Shown: positions 20,890 through 30,382, counted from the stretch's first letter. The stretch is 42,171 nucleotides of DNA from Brucella thiophenivorans (GCF_002252445.1 NZ_NNRJ01000008.1:1-42171); one strand, 5' to 3'. A program made the numbers and translations. Notes: generated from the sequence alone by a model not told the origin.

Positions 20890-22323
20890 CTATTCGGCGG
20901 GCACCACTGGCGGAAACTGATTGGTAAGCGCCTTGACGATCTTGGAAAAGCCAATTCCTTTGGATGACTTCACCATGACAACGTCACCGGGACGCACAGC
21001 CTTCGTCACCAGCGGCAACAATTCTTCGGTGCTCTGCCTGTATTCGACGTGAATTTCAACCGGCAAGGCGTTTTTGAGCACCGACATTTCGCGTCCACCG
21101 ATGTAAAGCACGTTCACTTCTGCATCCACGATAGGACGTGCAAGATCGGCATGAAGCTTGCCGGACTGACGACCAAGCTCCAGCATGTCGCCAAGAATGG
21201 CAATGCGGCGACCGCGCGGCGCTTCGGGCGGGGTTGCTTGCAACAACGAAAGCGAAGCGCGCATTGATGTTGGGTTAGCGTTGTAGCTTTCATCGATCAA
21301 CGTGAAAGAACCGCCATCCGGGTGTTCCAGCACATGACGCGCGCCGCGTCCACCTTCAGCGGTCAGTGTTGCCATGGCGATTGAAACTTTGGCCATGTCT
21401 GCACCAACCAGATGGGCAGCACCCAGAACCGCCAGCATGTTCTGCACGATATGACGGCCCGGCATGCCAACTTTCACGAAAGCTTCTTCGCTGCCGATCT
21501 TCACCGTCATGCACGAGCAGGTCGGATGCATCTTCACTTCGCGCAAGCGATAATCGGATTGTGCATTTTCTCCGAAGGTCACGACATGCTCGACGCCGGC
21601 CTTTTCAGCCAGTTCTTCCAACTGTTTGAAACGCTTGTCATCGCGATTGAGCAATGCATAGCCGCCGGGCACAATGCCTTCAAATATCTCGGCTTTTGCC
21701 ACTGCAATCTCTTCGAGATTGGCAAAATGACCAAGGTGCGCCGGTGCAATCAGCGTGATCATCGCAACATGTGGACGCACCATCTTTACCAGTGGGCGAA
21801 TTTCGCCATGATGGTTCATGCCGATTTCGAACACACCATAATCTGTGTCAGCGGGCATACGCGCGAGCGTCAGTGGCACACCCCAATGATTGTTAAATGA
21901 AGCAACCGAGGCATGAACCTTGCCGCAATCGGCCAAAACATGGCGCAGCGCTTCCTTGGTCGTCGTCTTTCCAACAGAACCTGTTACGGCAATGATCTGA
22001 GCCTTCGAGCGTTCACGCGAAGCAAGACCGAGTTTGGTCATTGCATCCAGCACATCCTCGACCACGATCATTGGAATTTTAAGATTACCAAGTGCGGGGA
22101 GCCGGGATTCATTGACGACCAGAAGACCGGCACCCGCAGCCATAGCAGCAGTTGCAAAATCATGGCCGTCAAACAGATCGCCTTTGATCGCAAAGAAGGC
22201 TTCACCGTCTTTGAGCGTACGGCTATCAATGGAAATTCCGGTGATCCCCGCAGGCAATGTACCGAAGGGCCGGCCTTCCATGGCCTCCACCATATCGGCA
22301 GATGTCCAAAGCCAGTCACTCAT
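20890..22323 (-). CDS. murF: UDP-MurNAc-tripeptide--D-Ala-D-Ala ligase MurF
   Basis: MurF adds D-Ala-D-Ala, the product of Ddl, to the UDP-MurNAc-tripeptide. The 477-residue protein has the substrate domain (GISIDSRTLKDGEAFFAIKG), the P-loop VTGSVGKTTTKEAL at about 113-126, the FEIGMNHHGEI and LIAPAHLGHF segments and the C-terminal DESYNANPTSMRASL motif. ATG 22323 follows the murE stop by 12 bases with GGAG upstream. The order murE-murF-mraY is the usual one. Confidence 0.96.
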   Translation of the reverse strand: MSDWLWTSADMVEAMEGRPFGTLPAGITGISIDSRTLKDGEAFFAIKGDLFDGHDFATAAMAAGAGLLVVNESRLPALGNLKIPMIVVEDVLDAMTKLGLASRERSKAQIIAVTGSVGKTTTKEALRHVLADCGKVHASVASFNNHWGVPLTLARMPADTDYGVFEIGMNHHGEIRPLVKMVRPHVAMITLIAPAHLGHFANLEEIAVAKAEIFEGIVPGGYALLNRDDKRFKQLEELAEKAGVEHVVTFGENAQSDYRLREVKMHPTCSCMTVKIGSEEAFVKVGMPGRHIVQNMLAVLGAAHLVGADMAKVSIAMATLTAEGGRGARHVLEHPDGGSFTLIDESYNANPTSMRASLSLLQATPPEAPRGRRIAILGDMLELGRQSGKLHADLARPIVDAEVNVLYIGGREMSVLKNALPVEIHVEYRQSTEELLPLVTKAVRPGDVVMVKSSKGIGFSKIVKALTNQFPPVVPAE

Positions 22324-22335
22324 CCCTCATGCTCC

Positions 22336-23808
22336 TCAATACTTATTCTCTTCAAGGCGGGCAGCCAGTGCCGCCGCCACCTCCGAATGGTCCGAGAACG
22401 GCAGCGTGATGTCGCCGACGATCTGGCCCTCTTCATGCCCCTTGCCCGCAACGACAAGCGTGTCGCCCGGCATCATCATCGAAACAGCAGTGAAAATTGC
22501 CTCGCGACGATCACCAATTTCCACAGCACCTTGAGCCGCTACCATAATTTCCGAACGGATCTGCGCAGGCACTTCCGAACGCGGATTGTCATCAGTGACA
22601 ATGGCGACATCGGCAAGACGTGCCGCGATTTCACCCATGATCGGGCGCTTGCCCTTGTCACGATCACCGCCACAGCCAAACACCACGATAACGCGGCCTG
22701 TGGTAAATGGGCGAACAGAAGTCAGAACATTTTCAAGCGCTTCCGGCTTGTGCGCATAGTCCACGTAGGCAGGCGCACCGCCTTCGGTTGCACCCACGAG
22801 ATCAAGGCGGCCCGGTGCACCCTTAAGACGCTCCAGCGCACGCATAGCAGCCGCAGCCGGAACACCCGTCACCATCGCCAAAGCTGCTGATACCAGTGCA
22901 TTGGCGACCTGAAAGTCGCCCGCCAACGGCAGCTCGACTTCAAAGATTTCATCACCGATCCGAACTTCGACATGCTGACGGAAGCGTTCATGCTCAACAC
23001 GCTTGATCGTGATGAAATCACCCTTGCGACCCACCGTTTTCACATCGCATCCGGCAGCTTTTGCTGCTTCGATTGCCTGTGGCGAGAACTGATCATCCGC
23101 AAAAATAATCGCTGGCGCGCCATTCGGCAAAAGCGTATCGAACAGGCGCATTTTGGCGTTCAGATATTCCTCAATCGTCGAGTGATAATCCATATGATCG
23201 CGACCAAGATTGGTAAAAGCGGCAGCTGCGAGCTTCACACCATCGAGGCGACGTTGATCAAGGCCATGCGAGGAGGCCTCCATCGCAGCATGGGTTACAC
23301 CTTCATCAGCAAGCTCGGCCAGAACGCGATGCAACTCGACCGGATCAGGCGTCGTCAGCGAGTTGTAATCACTGCGCGTCGGCGAAAAGACACCCGTGGT
23401 TCCAATATTTGCGGCAGGAAAGCCAGCATAGGCCCAAATCTGGCGCGTAAACGAAGCAACGGAAGTTTTCCCACTCGTACCCGTAACCGCAACCATAACT
23501 TCCGGCTGTTTGCCGTAAAACTGTGCGGCTGCTACCGCCAGTGCATTGCGCGGATCATCAACATGCAGGACTGGCACGCCCAGATTATCCAGCGCTGTAT
23601 TTTTACCAGCAATAATGGCAACTGCGCCGCGCTTGACTGCATCAATCGCATAGGCGGAACCGTCGGCCTTCACGCCTTTAAGGGCCGCAAACAGGAAGCC
23701 GCGCTCAACTTTGCGCGAGTCCGAAGTCACACCTGAAATATCCACTTCGCCCGCAGCATCGGTGGCCAGTTCTTTAAAGAGTGTAATGTCCTTCAACTTC
23801 ATGGTCAT
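22336..23808 (-). CDS. murE: UDP-MurNAc-L-Ala-D-Glu--meso-diaminopimelate ligase MurE
   Basis: MurE adds the third residue of the stem peptide. The DNPR motif ([11 protein letters not shown], near residue 410) selects meso-diaminopimelate, as in other Gram-negative bacteria. The P-loop [12 protein letters not shown] lies at about 108-119, and the N-terminal part has [22 protein letters not shown] use ATG 23808 (490 residues); ATG 23802 (MKLKDITLF) is equally possible, and a TTG just upstream is not needed. Ribosome binding sites are weak for all of them. It follows ftsI by about 50 bases. Confidence 0.96.
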   Translation of the reverse strand: MTMKLKDITLFKELATDAAGEVDISGVTSDSRKVERGFLFAALKGVKADGSAYAIDAVKRGAVAIIAGKNTALDNLGVPVLHVDDPRNALAVAAAQFYGKQPEVMVAVTGTSGKTSVASFTRQIWAYAGFPAANIGTTGVFSPTRSDYNSLTTPDPVELHRVLAELADEGVTHAAMEASSHGLDQRRLDGVKLAAAAFTNLGRDHMDYHSTIEEYLNAKMRLFDTLLPNGAPAIIFADDQFSPQAIEAAKAAGCDVKTVGRKGDFITIKRVEHERFRQHVEVRIGDEIFEVELPLAGDFQVANALVSAALAMVTGVPAAAAMRALERLKGAPGRLDLVGATEGGAPAYVDYAHKPEALENVLTSVRPFTTGRVIVVFGCGGDRDKGKRPIMGEIAARLADVAIVTDDNPRSEVPAQIRSEIMVAAQGAVEIGDRREAIFTAVSMMMPGDTLVVAGKGHEEGQIVGDITLPFSDHSEVAAALAARLEENKY

Positions 23809-23862
23809 CAAAATCCAGGTTCAGTGGTACAGTTCCTGCTTTCCGCAGCAAAACGGCACAAT

Positions 23863-25644
23863 TCAGTCGTTTACAGAATCAAGAGAAGCGATTTCAGACT
23901 CAGCTGGCGCAAATTCCTGTTTAAAATCGGGCTTAACTCCCAAAAAAGTGGCCGAGCGACGAATAATTTCTGAAACCATCGGCGCAGCATTCAGACCGGC
24001 TGTTGCAGTTAACTTGCCTTCTTCAGGCTTCGGTTCATCGATGATGGTCAAAACGACATAGGTCGGATCATCCATCGGAAAGGATGCAAGAAAGGCATTA
24101 AAGCGCACATCTTTGGAATAGCGACCATGCACAACCTTTTCCGCCGTCCCTGTCTTACCACCGACGCGATAACCCTGAACGGTTGCACGCTTGCCTGAAC
24201 CGCCGGGCGCGGTTGCGTTCAGACGATAAAGATAACGCATGTCGGCTGATACTTGCGGATGAATGACCTGCTGGGCAACCTGATTGGCCTCAGCCTGCGT
24301 ACGTGTCAGGAAAGTTGGTTCGATCAGCTTGCCACCATTCATAAGTGCTGCAGCACCCACAGCAGTCTGAAGCGGTGTGGTCATCATGCCATGACCGAAC
24401 GAAATGGTCATGGAGTGAACTTTTCTCCAAACACGCGGCTCGACAGGACGCGCCACTTCAGGCAGTTCTGTCTGCATACGATCCAGCAAGCCCATCTTCT
24501 TCAAGAATGCGCGATGGCCTTCGATCCCGACCACATTGGCCTCATGACCAGAGCCGATATTGGACGAGAAAATAAACACTTCCGGCAGCGTCAGAACGCG
24601 GCCCTTACCATGAAAGTCGCGAATGGTCTGACGTCCGATTACCAACGGACGCGATGCGTCGATCTTCGACTGAAGCGTGAACTTTCCGGAATCAAGCGCC
24701 ATTGCCGTCGTGAAGCTCTTGATCGTTGAGCCCATTTCATAGGTGCCGGCCGACATTCGGTTGAGGCGATCCTTATCCAGCGCATGAACAGGATTGTTCG
24801 GATCAAAATCCGGCACAGAAGCCATCGCTATGACTTCGCCTGTCTTCACATTCAGTACAACAGCACCCGCTGCAATTGCGCGATAACGTTCGACAGCCTT
24901 AACCAGCACGTCGCGCATAATGTGCTGAACGCGAATATCGATGGAGAGCTTAACCGGCTCAAGCGACTGCGCCGTTGCCATACCGGCAGCACGCAGATCG
25001 CTCAGACCCTGACTGTCGATATATTTTTCCATACCCGCAATGCCCTGATTGTCGACATTGACGAGACCGAGAATATGAGACGCGGTTGGACCACCTGGAT
25101 AAAAGCGGCGCTTTTCCGTACGGAACCCAATACCCGGCACGCCAAGCGCCATGATCTGGCTTTGTTGGCGCGGGGTTAGGCCACGCTTCACCCACACGAA
25201 GCCTGCACCACTTTTCAAGCGGCGATAGGTTGCTTCCCAGTCAAGATCGGGAATGACGGTCGAAAGAAGTTCGATTGTTTCATCGGGGTCAACAATTTTG
25301 CGCGGTTCAGCGAAAAGCGAAGCAGTTTTGATGTCGGTTGCAAGAATTTCGCCATTGCGATCGAGAATATCGGGGCGCGACGCGAGCTGATGCACCGAGG
25401 GACCGTTGGAATCTTCATCTTCGCCACCGATCACACCGAAATAAACCAGCTTTCCGCCGATCACGCCATAGATGCCGACAAAGCAAACAATAGCCATCCA
25501 AAGACGATTGCGTGCACGGTTGCCGTGCTTTTTACGCAAGCCGACAAATGCCATATTGCCAGCGAGCTTTTCGTTGCCAGCCGGCGAACTGCCGTCATCG
25601 ATATTCTTTTTGTTCTTTTTGGAAAATCCGAGCTTCAGCCGCAT
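23863..25644 (-). CDS. ftsI: Septal transpeptidase FtsI (PBP3)
   Basis: FtsI is the class B penicillin-binding protein that cross-links septal murein, working with FtsW. The 593-residue protein has a basic cytoplasmic start, one membrane anchor (about 48-72), a pedestal domain beginning with RPDILDRNGEILATDI, and the transpeptidase domain. The active-site motifs are S306-T-I-K309, S360-S-N362 and K497-T-G-T500. ftsL precedes it by two bases, so the two are coupled. The cytoplasmic tail is longer than in enterobacteria (about 45 residues, rich in Lys/Arg/Asn). Confidence 0.96.
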   Translation of the reverse strand: MRLKLGFSKKNKKNIDDGSSPAGNEKLAGNMAFVGLRKKHGNRARNRLWMAIVCFVGIYGVIGGKLVYFGVIGGEDEDSNGPSVHQLASRPDILDRNGEILATDIKTASLFAEPRKIVDPDETIELLSTVIPDLDWEATYRRLKSGAGFVWVKRGLTPRQQSQIMALGVPGIGFRTEKRRFYPGGPTASHILGLVNVDNQGIAGMEKYIDSQGLSDLRAAGMATAQSLEPVKLSIDIRVQHIMRDVLVKAVERYRAIAAGAVVLNVKTGEVIAMASVPDFDPNNPVHALDKDRLNRMSAGTYEMGSTIKSFTTAMALDSGKFTLQSKIDASRPLVIGRQTIRDFHGKGRVLTLPEVFIFSSNIGSGHEANVVGIEGHRAFLKKMGLLDRMQTELPEVARPVEPRVWRKVHSMTISFGHGMMTTPLQTAVGAAALMNGGKLIEPTFLTRTQAEANQVAQQVIHPQVSADMRYLYRLNATAPGGSGKRATVQGYRVGGKTGTAEKVVHGRYSKDVRFNAFLASFPMDDPTYVVLTIIDEPKPEEGKLTATAGLNAAPMVSEIIRRSATFLGVKPDFKQEFAPAESEIASLDSVND

Positions 25645-25646
25645 GA

Positions 25647-26048
25647 TCAGTGCCTCGCTCCATTCTTCTTAATGCTTCCAGTTGTCGTTGCATCTGGTTC
25701 CAGAACACCGCTGGCGACAAGTTCATCGCTACCGGAAATAAGCTTCTGTATATCGTCCAACTGACGTTCAGGAATATCTTCCACACCCATGGCAAGCTGT
25801 TCCGCCTCAATCGGGGCAAGTTTTAGTTCATCCGAGTAAACGCCAACCAGGCTCTGCAAGCGCCCCGGTTGCCGCATCAAAGCCCAGTCTGCGCGCAACA
25901 GCGTGATCGTATCCCTTTCGGAATCGATCTGACGCTGTAGTTTTGCAATGACAGCGATCTGCCTCTCCGCATCATATTTGATGGTATAGGTGATCGTTGC
26001 TGCCACCAGCATCGCCGCTATCATGATGAGTTCAAAAGTACGCAGCAC
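25647..26048 (-). CDS. ftsL: Cell division protein FtsL (divisome activator)
   Basis: This 133-residue protein has a short cytoplasmic tip, one membrane segment (FELIMIAAMLVAATITYTI) and a periplasmic coiled coil (AERQIAVIAKLQRQIDSERDTITLLRADW). Such a layout between rsmH and ftsI identifies FtsL, although the sequence is poorly conserved. FtsL partners with FtsB and FtsQ and activates FtsWI. The start is GTG 26048, with GGAG about nine bases upstream; it lies four bases after the rsmH stop. The C-terminal tail (LVASGVLEPDATTTGSIKK) extends beyond the coiled coil, as in other Rhizobiales. Confidence 0.88.
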   Translation of the reverse strand: MLRTFELIMIAAMLVAATITYTIKYDAERQIAVIAKLQRQIDSERDTITLLRADWALMRQPGRLQSLVGVYSDELKLAPIEAEQLAMGVEDIPERQLDDIQKLISGSDELVASGVLEPDATTTGSIKKNGARH

Positions 26049-26052
26049 TCGT

Positions 26053-27096
26053 TCAACTCCGGGTCAGTTCATGCGTTTCAGGCAGCTTTGGCAGCCCGAA
26101 AAGCGAAAGATCATCTTCAAGAGGCGGATTTTCAGTCCGGATACCGGCCCGCAATTTTGCAGAGCGTGCACGCGGATTACGTTGTTCTTCCTCGGCGCTC
26201 GGACCAACAGCTCCCTTGACCGCAGGTGTAAAGCTTGGATGGCGCACATGCGTTTCCGGCAAATGCCGCGATCCCGCGCTGCCCCCGACGCGATCAGCAA
26301 AGAAGCGCTTGACCATACGGTCTTCGAGAGAATGGAAGGTGACCACGACCAGACGACCACCGGGTTTCACAACCCGCTCAGCCGCAAGCAATGCCCGCGC
26401 CAACTCACCCAATTCGTCATTTACATAGATACGCAGCGCCTGAAACACCCGCGTTGCTGGATGAATAGGCACCTTTGGATTACGACCAACCAGCGCTTCA
26501 ATGGCATTTGCCAGATCAAGCGTGCGCGCAAAAGGCTGCGCTTCGCGACGCTTTTCGATCATGCGCGCAATACGCCCCGCATGACGCTCTTCGCCTAAGA
26601 AATTAAAAATACGTGCAAGATCGCCCATCTTCAGACGGTTCACAACATCGGCAGCGGTTGGACCTTTGTTCGACATGCGCATGTCGAGCGGCCCATCTTT
26701 CTGGAAAGAAAAGCCACGCTCTGCTTCATCAATCTGCATCGACGATACGCCAATATCGAGCACAACGCCGTCGACTTTGCGGTCTTCCCCCAACACCTGA
26801 GCGACTGCCTCATCAAGCTTTGAAAACCGACTTTCGACCAGATTGAGCCTGCCATCGAACTGCTTCACAAGCGCCTGTCCGGCCTCAATCGCGGTCGGAT
26901 CACGGTCAATTGCAATCACATCTGCACCCTGCTCAAGAATGCATCGCGTGTAACCGCCTGCACCAAAAGTGCCATCCACGATCACTTTGCCACTTTCCAG
27001 CTTAAGGGCGTCGATCACTTCGGAAATAAGCACCGGAACGTGACGGACCTGAGCCCCTTCGGCTTGAGATTGGTCTCTGCCGAGGCTAGCCATCAT
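26053..27096 (-). CDS. rsmH: 16S rRNA (cytosine-1402-N4)-methyltransferase RsmH
   Basis: RsmH (MraW) methylates N4 of cytosine 1402 in 16S rRNA. The 347-residue protein has the family start [15 protein letters not shown], the SAM-binding loop [49 protein letters not shown], the [15 protein letters not shown] stretch and [16 protein letters not shown]. It is the first gene of the dcw cluster in this genome. Two adjacent ATG codons (27096, 27093) are possible starts; AAAGGA lies about nine bases before them. A short hairpin (CGGGATTTTTCCCG on the minus strand) lies just before the ribosome binding site. Confidence 0.97.
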   Translation of the reverse strand: MMASLGRDQSQAEGAQVRHVPVLISEVIDALKLESGKVIVDGTFGAGGYTRCILEQGADVIAIDRDPTAIEAGQALVKQFDGRLNLVESRFSKLDEAVAQVLGEDRKVDGVVLDIGVSSMQIDEAERGFSFQKDGPLDMRMSNKGPTAADVVNRLKMGDLARIFNFLGEERHAGRIARMIEKRREAQPFARTLDLANAIEALVGRNPKVPIHPATRVFQALRIYVNDELGELARALLAAERVVKPGGRLVVVTFHSLEDRMVKRFFADRVGGSAGSRHLPETHVRHPSFTPAVKGAVGPSAEEEQRNPRARSAKLRAGIRTENPPLEDDLSLFGLPKLPETHELTRS

Positions 27097-27570
27097 CCCG
27101 ATCCTTTCCCGGGAAAAATCCCGCTATCCTATATTTTCTGCATGAATTCCGGCCAATTCACGACAAGCGCCAAATCAACGGATTCGTTCAAACAGTTATC
27201 GGATATTAAGCTTAATGAACCGTTATCCTTTAAGGTCTGTGGGGGATTAGTTTTGGAGCTTGTACGGATGAAAACTGCACAGGTTGAGGAGCCAAACCGA
27301 ACCTGGATTCGTTCTCCATTGAGGTTTTGCGACGCAGAGCTGGGCTATTTTCACCATTTCCCGACGGTACGTGGCGGCTTTTGTCACTGAAGGCGTCGCA
27401 CGCGCCGCCCTCAACCTACTTCCCAACAGGCGCGGCGCTGACGGTTCATAAAACCAGACGTTACACAAAATTTTCCCGCTTCTTTTCATCTCCTGCTGGC
27501 AATGAATCGAGCGCGTTAATGGTTTTTCCGACCAATCACAAATTTATGAAAAGACATCAATCTGTTCTCG
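27097..27570. other. Intergenic region between rsmH and mntH; no mraZ
   Basis: These bases separate the divergent rsmH and mntH genes. No open frame here resembles MraZ (about 145 residues with two DxxGR motifs), and the one minus-strand frame of 80 codons (27247-27489) has no family match or ribosome binding site. The promoter of the whole dcw operon must be here, but I cannot point to a clear -35/-10 pair. A perfect 12-base palindrome, ATTAAGCTTAAT, lies at 27205-27216, about 110 bases upstream of rsmH, and could be a regulator site. Confidence 0.6.
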
Positions 27571-27599
27571 TTGACGAGAAATGAACACAGTCATATTAT
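27571..27599 (+). promoter_or_regulatory. mntH promoter
   Basis: TTGACG (27571-27576) and TATTAT (27594-27599) are separated by exactly 17 bases, a near-consensus housekeeping promoter. The predicted transcription start, near 27606, falls in the palindromic operator that follows. The mntH start codon is about 32 bases downstream of it. Confidence 0.75.
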
Positions 27600-27621
27600 T
27601 TGCAAATAGTTTGCAATTGCA
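27600..27621. promoter_or_regulatory. Palindromic operator over the mntH transcription start (Mur/Fur-type candidate)
   Basis: TTGCAAA-TAG-TTTGCAA (27600-27616) is a perfect inverted repeat, and it overlaps a second palindrome, TGCAATTGCA (27612-27621). The pair directly follows the -10 box, so a bound protein would block initiation. In Brucella and rhizobia, manganese uptake genes are repressed by the Fur-family regulator Mur, which binds TGCAA-type sites. The identity of the regulator here is inferred from that knowledge. Confidence 0.72.
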
Positions 27622-27637
27622 TTTGAAGGCATATTCG

Positions 27638-29020
27638 ATGGCATTTAAAGTGGCCGATCGAGGAGATACTCCTCCCGTACACGCGGACGTTACATTTGAA
27701 GGTTGGCGTCGTGACCGCGGCGAAGCTTCGATGTCCGATGTTCACCGCTCGATACGCATTAACAGATCAGGTTCTAAATTCCGCCGCGCAATGGCTTTTT
27801 TCGGCCCCGGCTATCTGGTTGCAGTGGGGTACATGGACCCCGGCAACTGGGCGACATCGCTGGCCGGTGGCTCACGCTTCGGCTACACATTGTTGTTGGT
27901 CGTGCTGATCTCAAATCTCATGGCTGTGCTGTTGCAGGCGCTCTGCACGCGACTTGCCGTTGCAACCGGGCGCGATCTGGCGCAGGCCTGCCGCGATGCT
28001 TATCCGCGCTTTCTTGCTTGGCCTTTATGGTTGCTGGCAGAACTCGCCATATGCGCGACCGACCTTGCGGAAGTCATCGGTACAGCGATTGGTCTTAATC
28101 TTCTTTTCGGTATTCCGCTGGAAATCGGCGTCATTATCACCGCTGCCGACGTGCTTCTGGTTCTTTATTTGCAGAACAAGGGTTTTCGTCGCGTGGAAGC
28201 ACTGATTATCACGCTTTTGGGTGTCATCGCTCTTTGCTTCCTGATTCAGATTTTAATGGCGGAACCCAAATGGGGCGAAGTAATCCGGGGCTTTGCGCCG
28301 ACGACAGAAATTATTCGCAACCCGGATATGCTTTATATAGCGCTCGGCATTATCGGTGCGACTGTCATGCCACATAATCTTTATCTGCATTCCGGCATCA
28401 TCCAGACCCGCGACTACGGTCACACACTGCCCGAAAAGCGTGAAGCCATCCGGTTTGCAACGCTTGATTCAACCATTGCCCTGACCTTTGCATTGCTAGT
28501 CAATGCGTCGATCCTCATCCTCGCCGCTGCAAGTTTTCATGCAACCGGCAATACTGGCGTTGAAGATCTCGACAAAGCGCATGCTTTGCTCAATCCCCTG
28601 TTGGGTTCTGCATTAGCACCAACACTTTTTGCCATTGCACTTCTGTGCTGCGGATTGAATTCCACCATCACTGCGACCATGGCTGGTCAGATCGTGATGG
28701 AAGGGTTCATCGATATTAAGCTCAAGCCCTGGCTGCGCCGTGCCATCACACGCTTTGTCGCAATCGTTCCCGCTGCAATCGTCACCATCATGTATGGATC
28801 ACAAGGCACAACCGAACTGCTCATCCTGTCACAGGTCGTTCTGAGCTTACAGCTTCCCTTCGCCATCATACCGCTGGTGATGTTTACCGCAGAAAAGAAA
28901 AAGATGGGGGCGCTGGTTGCACCACGCTGGGTGACACTTCTTGCAGCAATCACAGCATGCATTATCGTCGTGCTGAACATGAAGCTCATCTACGATTTCT
29001 TCATGGGTGTCCCGTTGTAA
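27638..29020 (+). CDS. mntH: Manganese (Nramp) transporter MntH
   Basis: MntH is an Nramp-family proton-coupled importer of Mn2+ in the inner membrane. The 460-residue protein has about eleven membrane segments; the metal-binding motifs DPGN (about 67-70, in [14 protein letters not shown]) and [10 protein letters not shown] are intact. I take ATG 27638 (MAFKVADRG) with AAGG nine bases upstream. The longer open frame to 27581 would begin upstream of the predicted transcription start and run through the operator, so it is rejected. It is a single-gene unit that converges with rnpB just after its stop. Confidence 0.95.
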   Translation: MAFKVADRGDTPPVHADVTFEGWRRDRGEASMSDVHRSIRINRSGSKFRRAMAFFGPGYLVAVGYMDPGNWATSLAGGSRFGYTLLLVVLISNLMAVLLQALCTRLAVATGRDLAQACRDAYPRFLAWPLWLLAELAICATDLAEVIGTAIGLNLLFGIPLEIGVIITAADVLLVLYLQNKGFRRVEALIITLLGVIALCFLIQILMAEPKWGEVIRGFAPTTEIIRNPDMLYIALGIIGATVMPHNLYLHSGIIQTRDYGHTLPEKREAIRFATLDSTIALTFALLVNASILILAAASFHATGNTGVEDLDKAHALLNPLLGSALAPTLFAIALLCCGLNSTITATMAGQIVMEGFIDIKLKPWLRRAITRFVAIVPAAIVTIMYGSQGTTELLILSQVVLSLQLPFAIIPLVMFTAEKKKMGALVAPRWVTLLAAITACIIVVLNMKLIYDFFMGVPL

Positions 29021-29034
29021 CAAATAGATAAAAT

Positions 29035-29458
29035 GTCAGTCGGTCTATAAGCCGGGTTTTGTATGGCCGGACTTGCGTCCAACGTGGCAGCCATTCATCT
29101 GGGACGGATGTTGCCACCCGCCTCTTGCAACCCACCCGGACGGCTGATCCGAAAACTGATTACCGATCCTTGCAAACCGGTGCGCCGTCCCTATTCGGTC
29201 TTGCTCCCAATGGGGTTTACCGTGCCGCCTGTGTTGCCACCGGCGCGGTGGGCTCTTACCCCACCCTTTCACCCTTACCCCGTCATCCCTGCCGTTCAGC
29301 TTAAACGGTACGGAAGACGGGGCGGTCTACTTTCTGTGGCACTATCCCTGGGGTCGCCCCCGCCGGGCGTTACCCGGCATCGTGTTTTCATGGAGCCCGG
29401 ACTTTCCTCACCTGCCGCCTTTCAGCATATGACAAGTGCGGCTGCCCGACCGACTGAC
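29035..29458 (-). ncRNA. rnpB: RNase P RNA (M1 RNA, class A)
   Basis: This is the catalytic RNA that removes 5' leaders from tRNA precursors. The universal segments are visible on the minus strand: GAGGAAAGTCCGGGCTC near the 5' side and ACAGAAAGTAGACCGCC near the 3' side. The ends are set by helix P1: GTCAGTCGGTC at the 5' end (29458-29448) pairs perfectly with GACCGACTGAC at the 3' end (29045-29035). The length of about 424 bases fits alphaproteobacterial rnpB. It converges with mntH, whose stop lies 15 bases beyond the 3' end. Confidence 0.95.
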
Positions 29459-29464
29459 GGCGCG

Positions 29465-29470
29465 TATATA
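29465..29470 (-). promoter_or_regulatory. -10 box of rnpB
   Basis: TATATA lies six bases upstream of the P1-defined 5' end of rnpB, as expected for a -10 hexamer. The -35 is weak (GTTCCC, 17 bases further upstream). Confidence 0.5.
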
Positions 29471-29521
29471 ACATGATCGAAGAAACTGGGAACCGTGTTT
29501 CGAAAAGATTATTCACAACGC

Positions 29522-29553
29522 AAAAGCCGGCAGCGAAACCGCTACCGGCTTTT
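29522..29553 (-). terminator. Intrinsic terminator between the lytic transglycosylase gene and rnpB
   Basis: AAAAGCCGGCAGCG pairs with CGCTACCGGCTTTT around a four-base loop (one mismatch). A T-run flanks each side, so it can act in both directions. It probably ends the transglycosylase transcript and isolates rnpB. Confidence 0.8.
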
Positions 29554-29600
29554 CGTTCACATCATCGGTCTAAAACTCTACGCGACCGACAACACAAAAC

Positions 29601-29703
29601 TTTAGAGCGCATCCAGAAAAGTGTGAAACAGTTTTCGGGATGCGCGTTAAAACAGATGCTTCGAGCGCCGATCTGATCCAATCAGATCGAAACGCGCTCT
29701 AAA
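29601..29703. repeat. RIME-like palindromic intergenic repeat, complete copy
   Basis: This element of about 103 bases is bounded by perfect inverted ends, TTTAGAGCGC (29601-29610) and GCGCTCTAAA (29694-29703). Inside are two smaller dyads, one around AAAAGTG/CAGTTTTCGG and one GATCTGATC/CAATCAGATC. A partial copy occurs at 7018-7083. Short palindromic elements of this type are abundant between genes in Brucellaceae and related Rhizobiales. The right end carries the stop codon of the neighbouring lytic transglycosylase gene. Confidence 0.75.
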
Positions 29704-30382
29704 GCCCAGCCATATAGGACTTCACCGAGCTACAATATTTTGCAGACGTTGGATTCATGCGCTTGGCGCCGTGACCGGCATTATATTTGAGGATCGTGCC
29801 GCAGGTGCTGCCGCCACCAAGCTTCTGTGCCTGTGCGAGATATTTCATACCGTACTGGATGTTGGTTGAAGGCTCATAAAGCCCTTTGGCCGAACCGGAA
29901 TAACCAAGGCCACGAGCGGTCGAAAGCTTGATCTGCATCAGACCGATTTCGCCAGCCGCACCACGTACATCTGGCTGGAAGTTGCTTTCATGACGAACCA
30001 CCGCATGTGCAAGCGCCGAGGGTACGCCATAAGTCGCTGCATAGGAGTTTATGATCTGGGAATACGGCTTGCCGCTCCTCTGTGCTGACTTTGGAGCCTC
30101 ATTACGCGCCTTTGAGCGCTTAGCACTCTTTGCAGTCGGTTGAGCACGCTTGGTAATCACAGAAGCCTTCTGAGCTTTCTGTTTTGGTTCAGCCTTTGTG
30201 GCGTCAGCGGAACGTGAAGCCTTTTCAGACTGGTTGGCTTCTGCAGCCTTATTCATTGCTCGTGCCTTGAGAAGGGCTGCAAGATTGGTTGGCTCATTAA
30301 CCGGAGCACTCATCGCAGAATTAAGGCCAAAAGAACTCATGGCGCCAATGAGGGCGCATACAACAACAAAATTTACTTTCAT
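29699..30382 (-). CDS. Lytic transglycosylase (SLT domain), secreted
   Basis: Lytic transglycosylases cleave murein glycan strands, leaving 1,6-anhydro ends. The 227-residue protein has a signal peptide (about 1-26, ending SAMSA), a lysine/alanine-rich linker (about 40-105) and a C-terminal SLT domain: catalytic E132 in AVVRHESNFQ, then GEIGLMQI, NIQYGMKYLA and KYNAG. The linker probably spans the periplasm. The stop codon (TAG, 29701-29699) lies within the inverted end of the RIME-like repeat. Because the domain is complete up to KSYMAGL, the insertion trimmed or replaced only the extreme C-terminus, if anything. Confidence 0.9.
   Translation of the reverse strand: MKVNFVVVCALIGAMSSFGLNSAMSAPVNEPTNLAALLKARAMNKAAEANQSEKASRSADATKAEPKQKAQKASVITKRAQPTAKSAKRSKARNEAPKSAQRSGKPYSQIINSYAATYGVPSALAHAVVRHESNFQPDVRGAAGEIGLMQIKLSTARGLGYSGSAKGLYEPSTNIQYGMKYLAQAQKLGGGSTCGTILKYNAGHGAKRMNPTSAKYCSSVKSYMAGL

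Noticed and set aside
21913..22890. Long plus-strand frame across murF and murE
   Set aside because: It spans the junction of two well-supported minus-strand genes and has no protein-like pattern.
27247..27489. 80-codon minus-strand frame upstream of rsmH, considered as mraZ
   Set aside because: It has none of the MraZ motifs, no ribosome binding site, and overlaps the region expected to hold a promoter.
27581..27637. Upstream extension of mntH to ATG 27581
   Set aside because: It would begin before the predicted transcription start and translate through the operator; ATG 27638 has a proper ribosome binding site.
29063..29476. Plus-strand open frames of up to 137 codons at the rnpB locus
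   Set aside because: They lie in the RNase P RNA gene, whose conserved segments and closing helix are clear.
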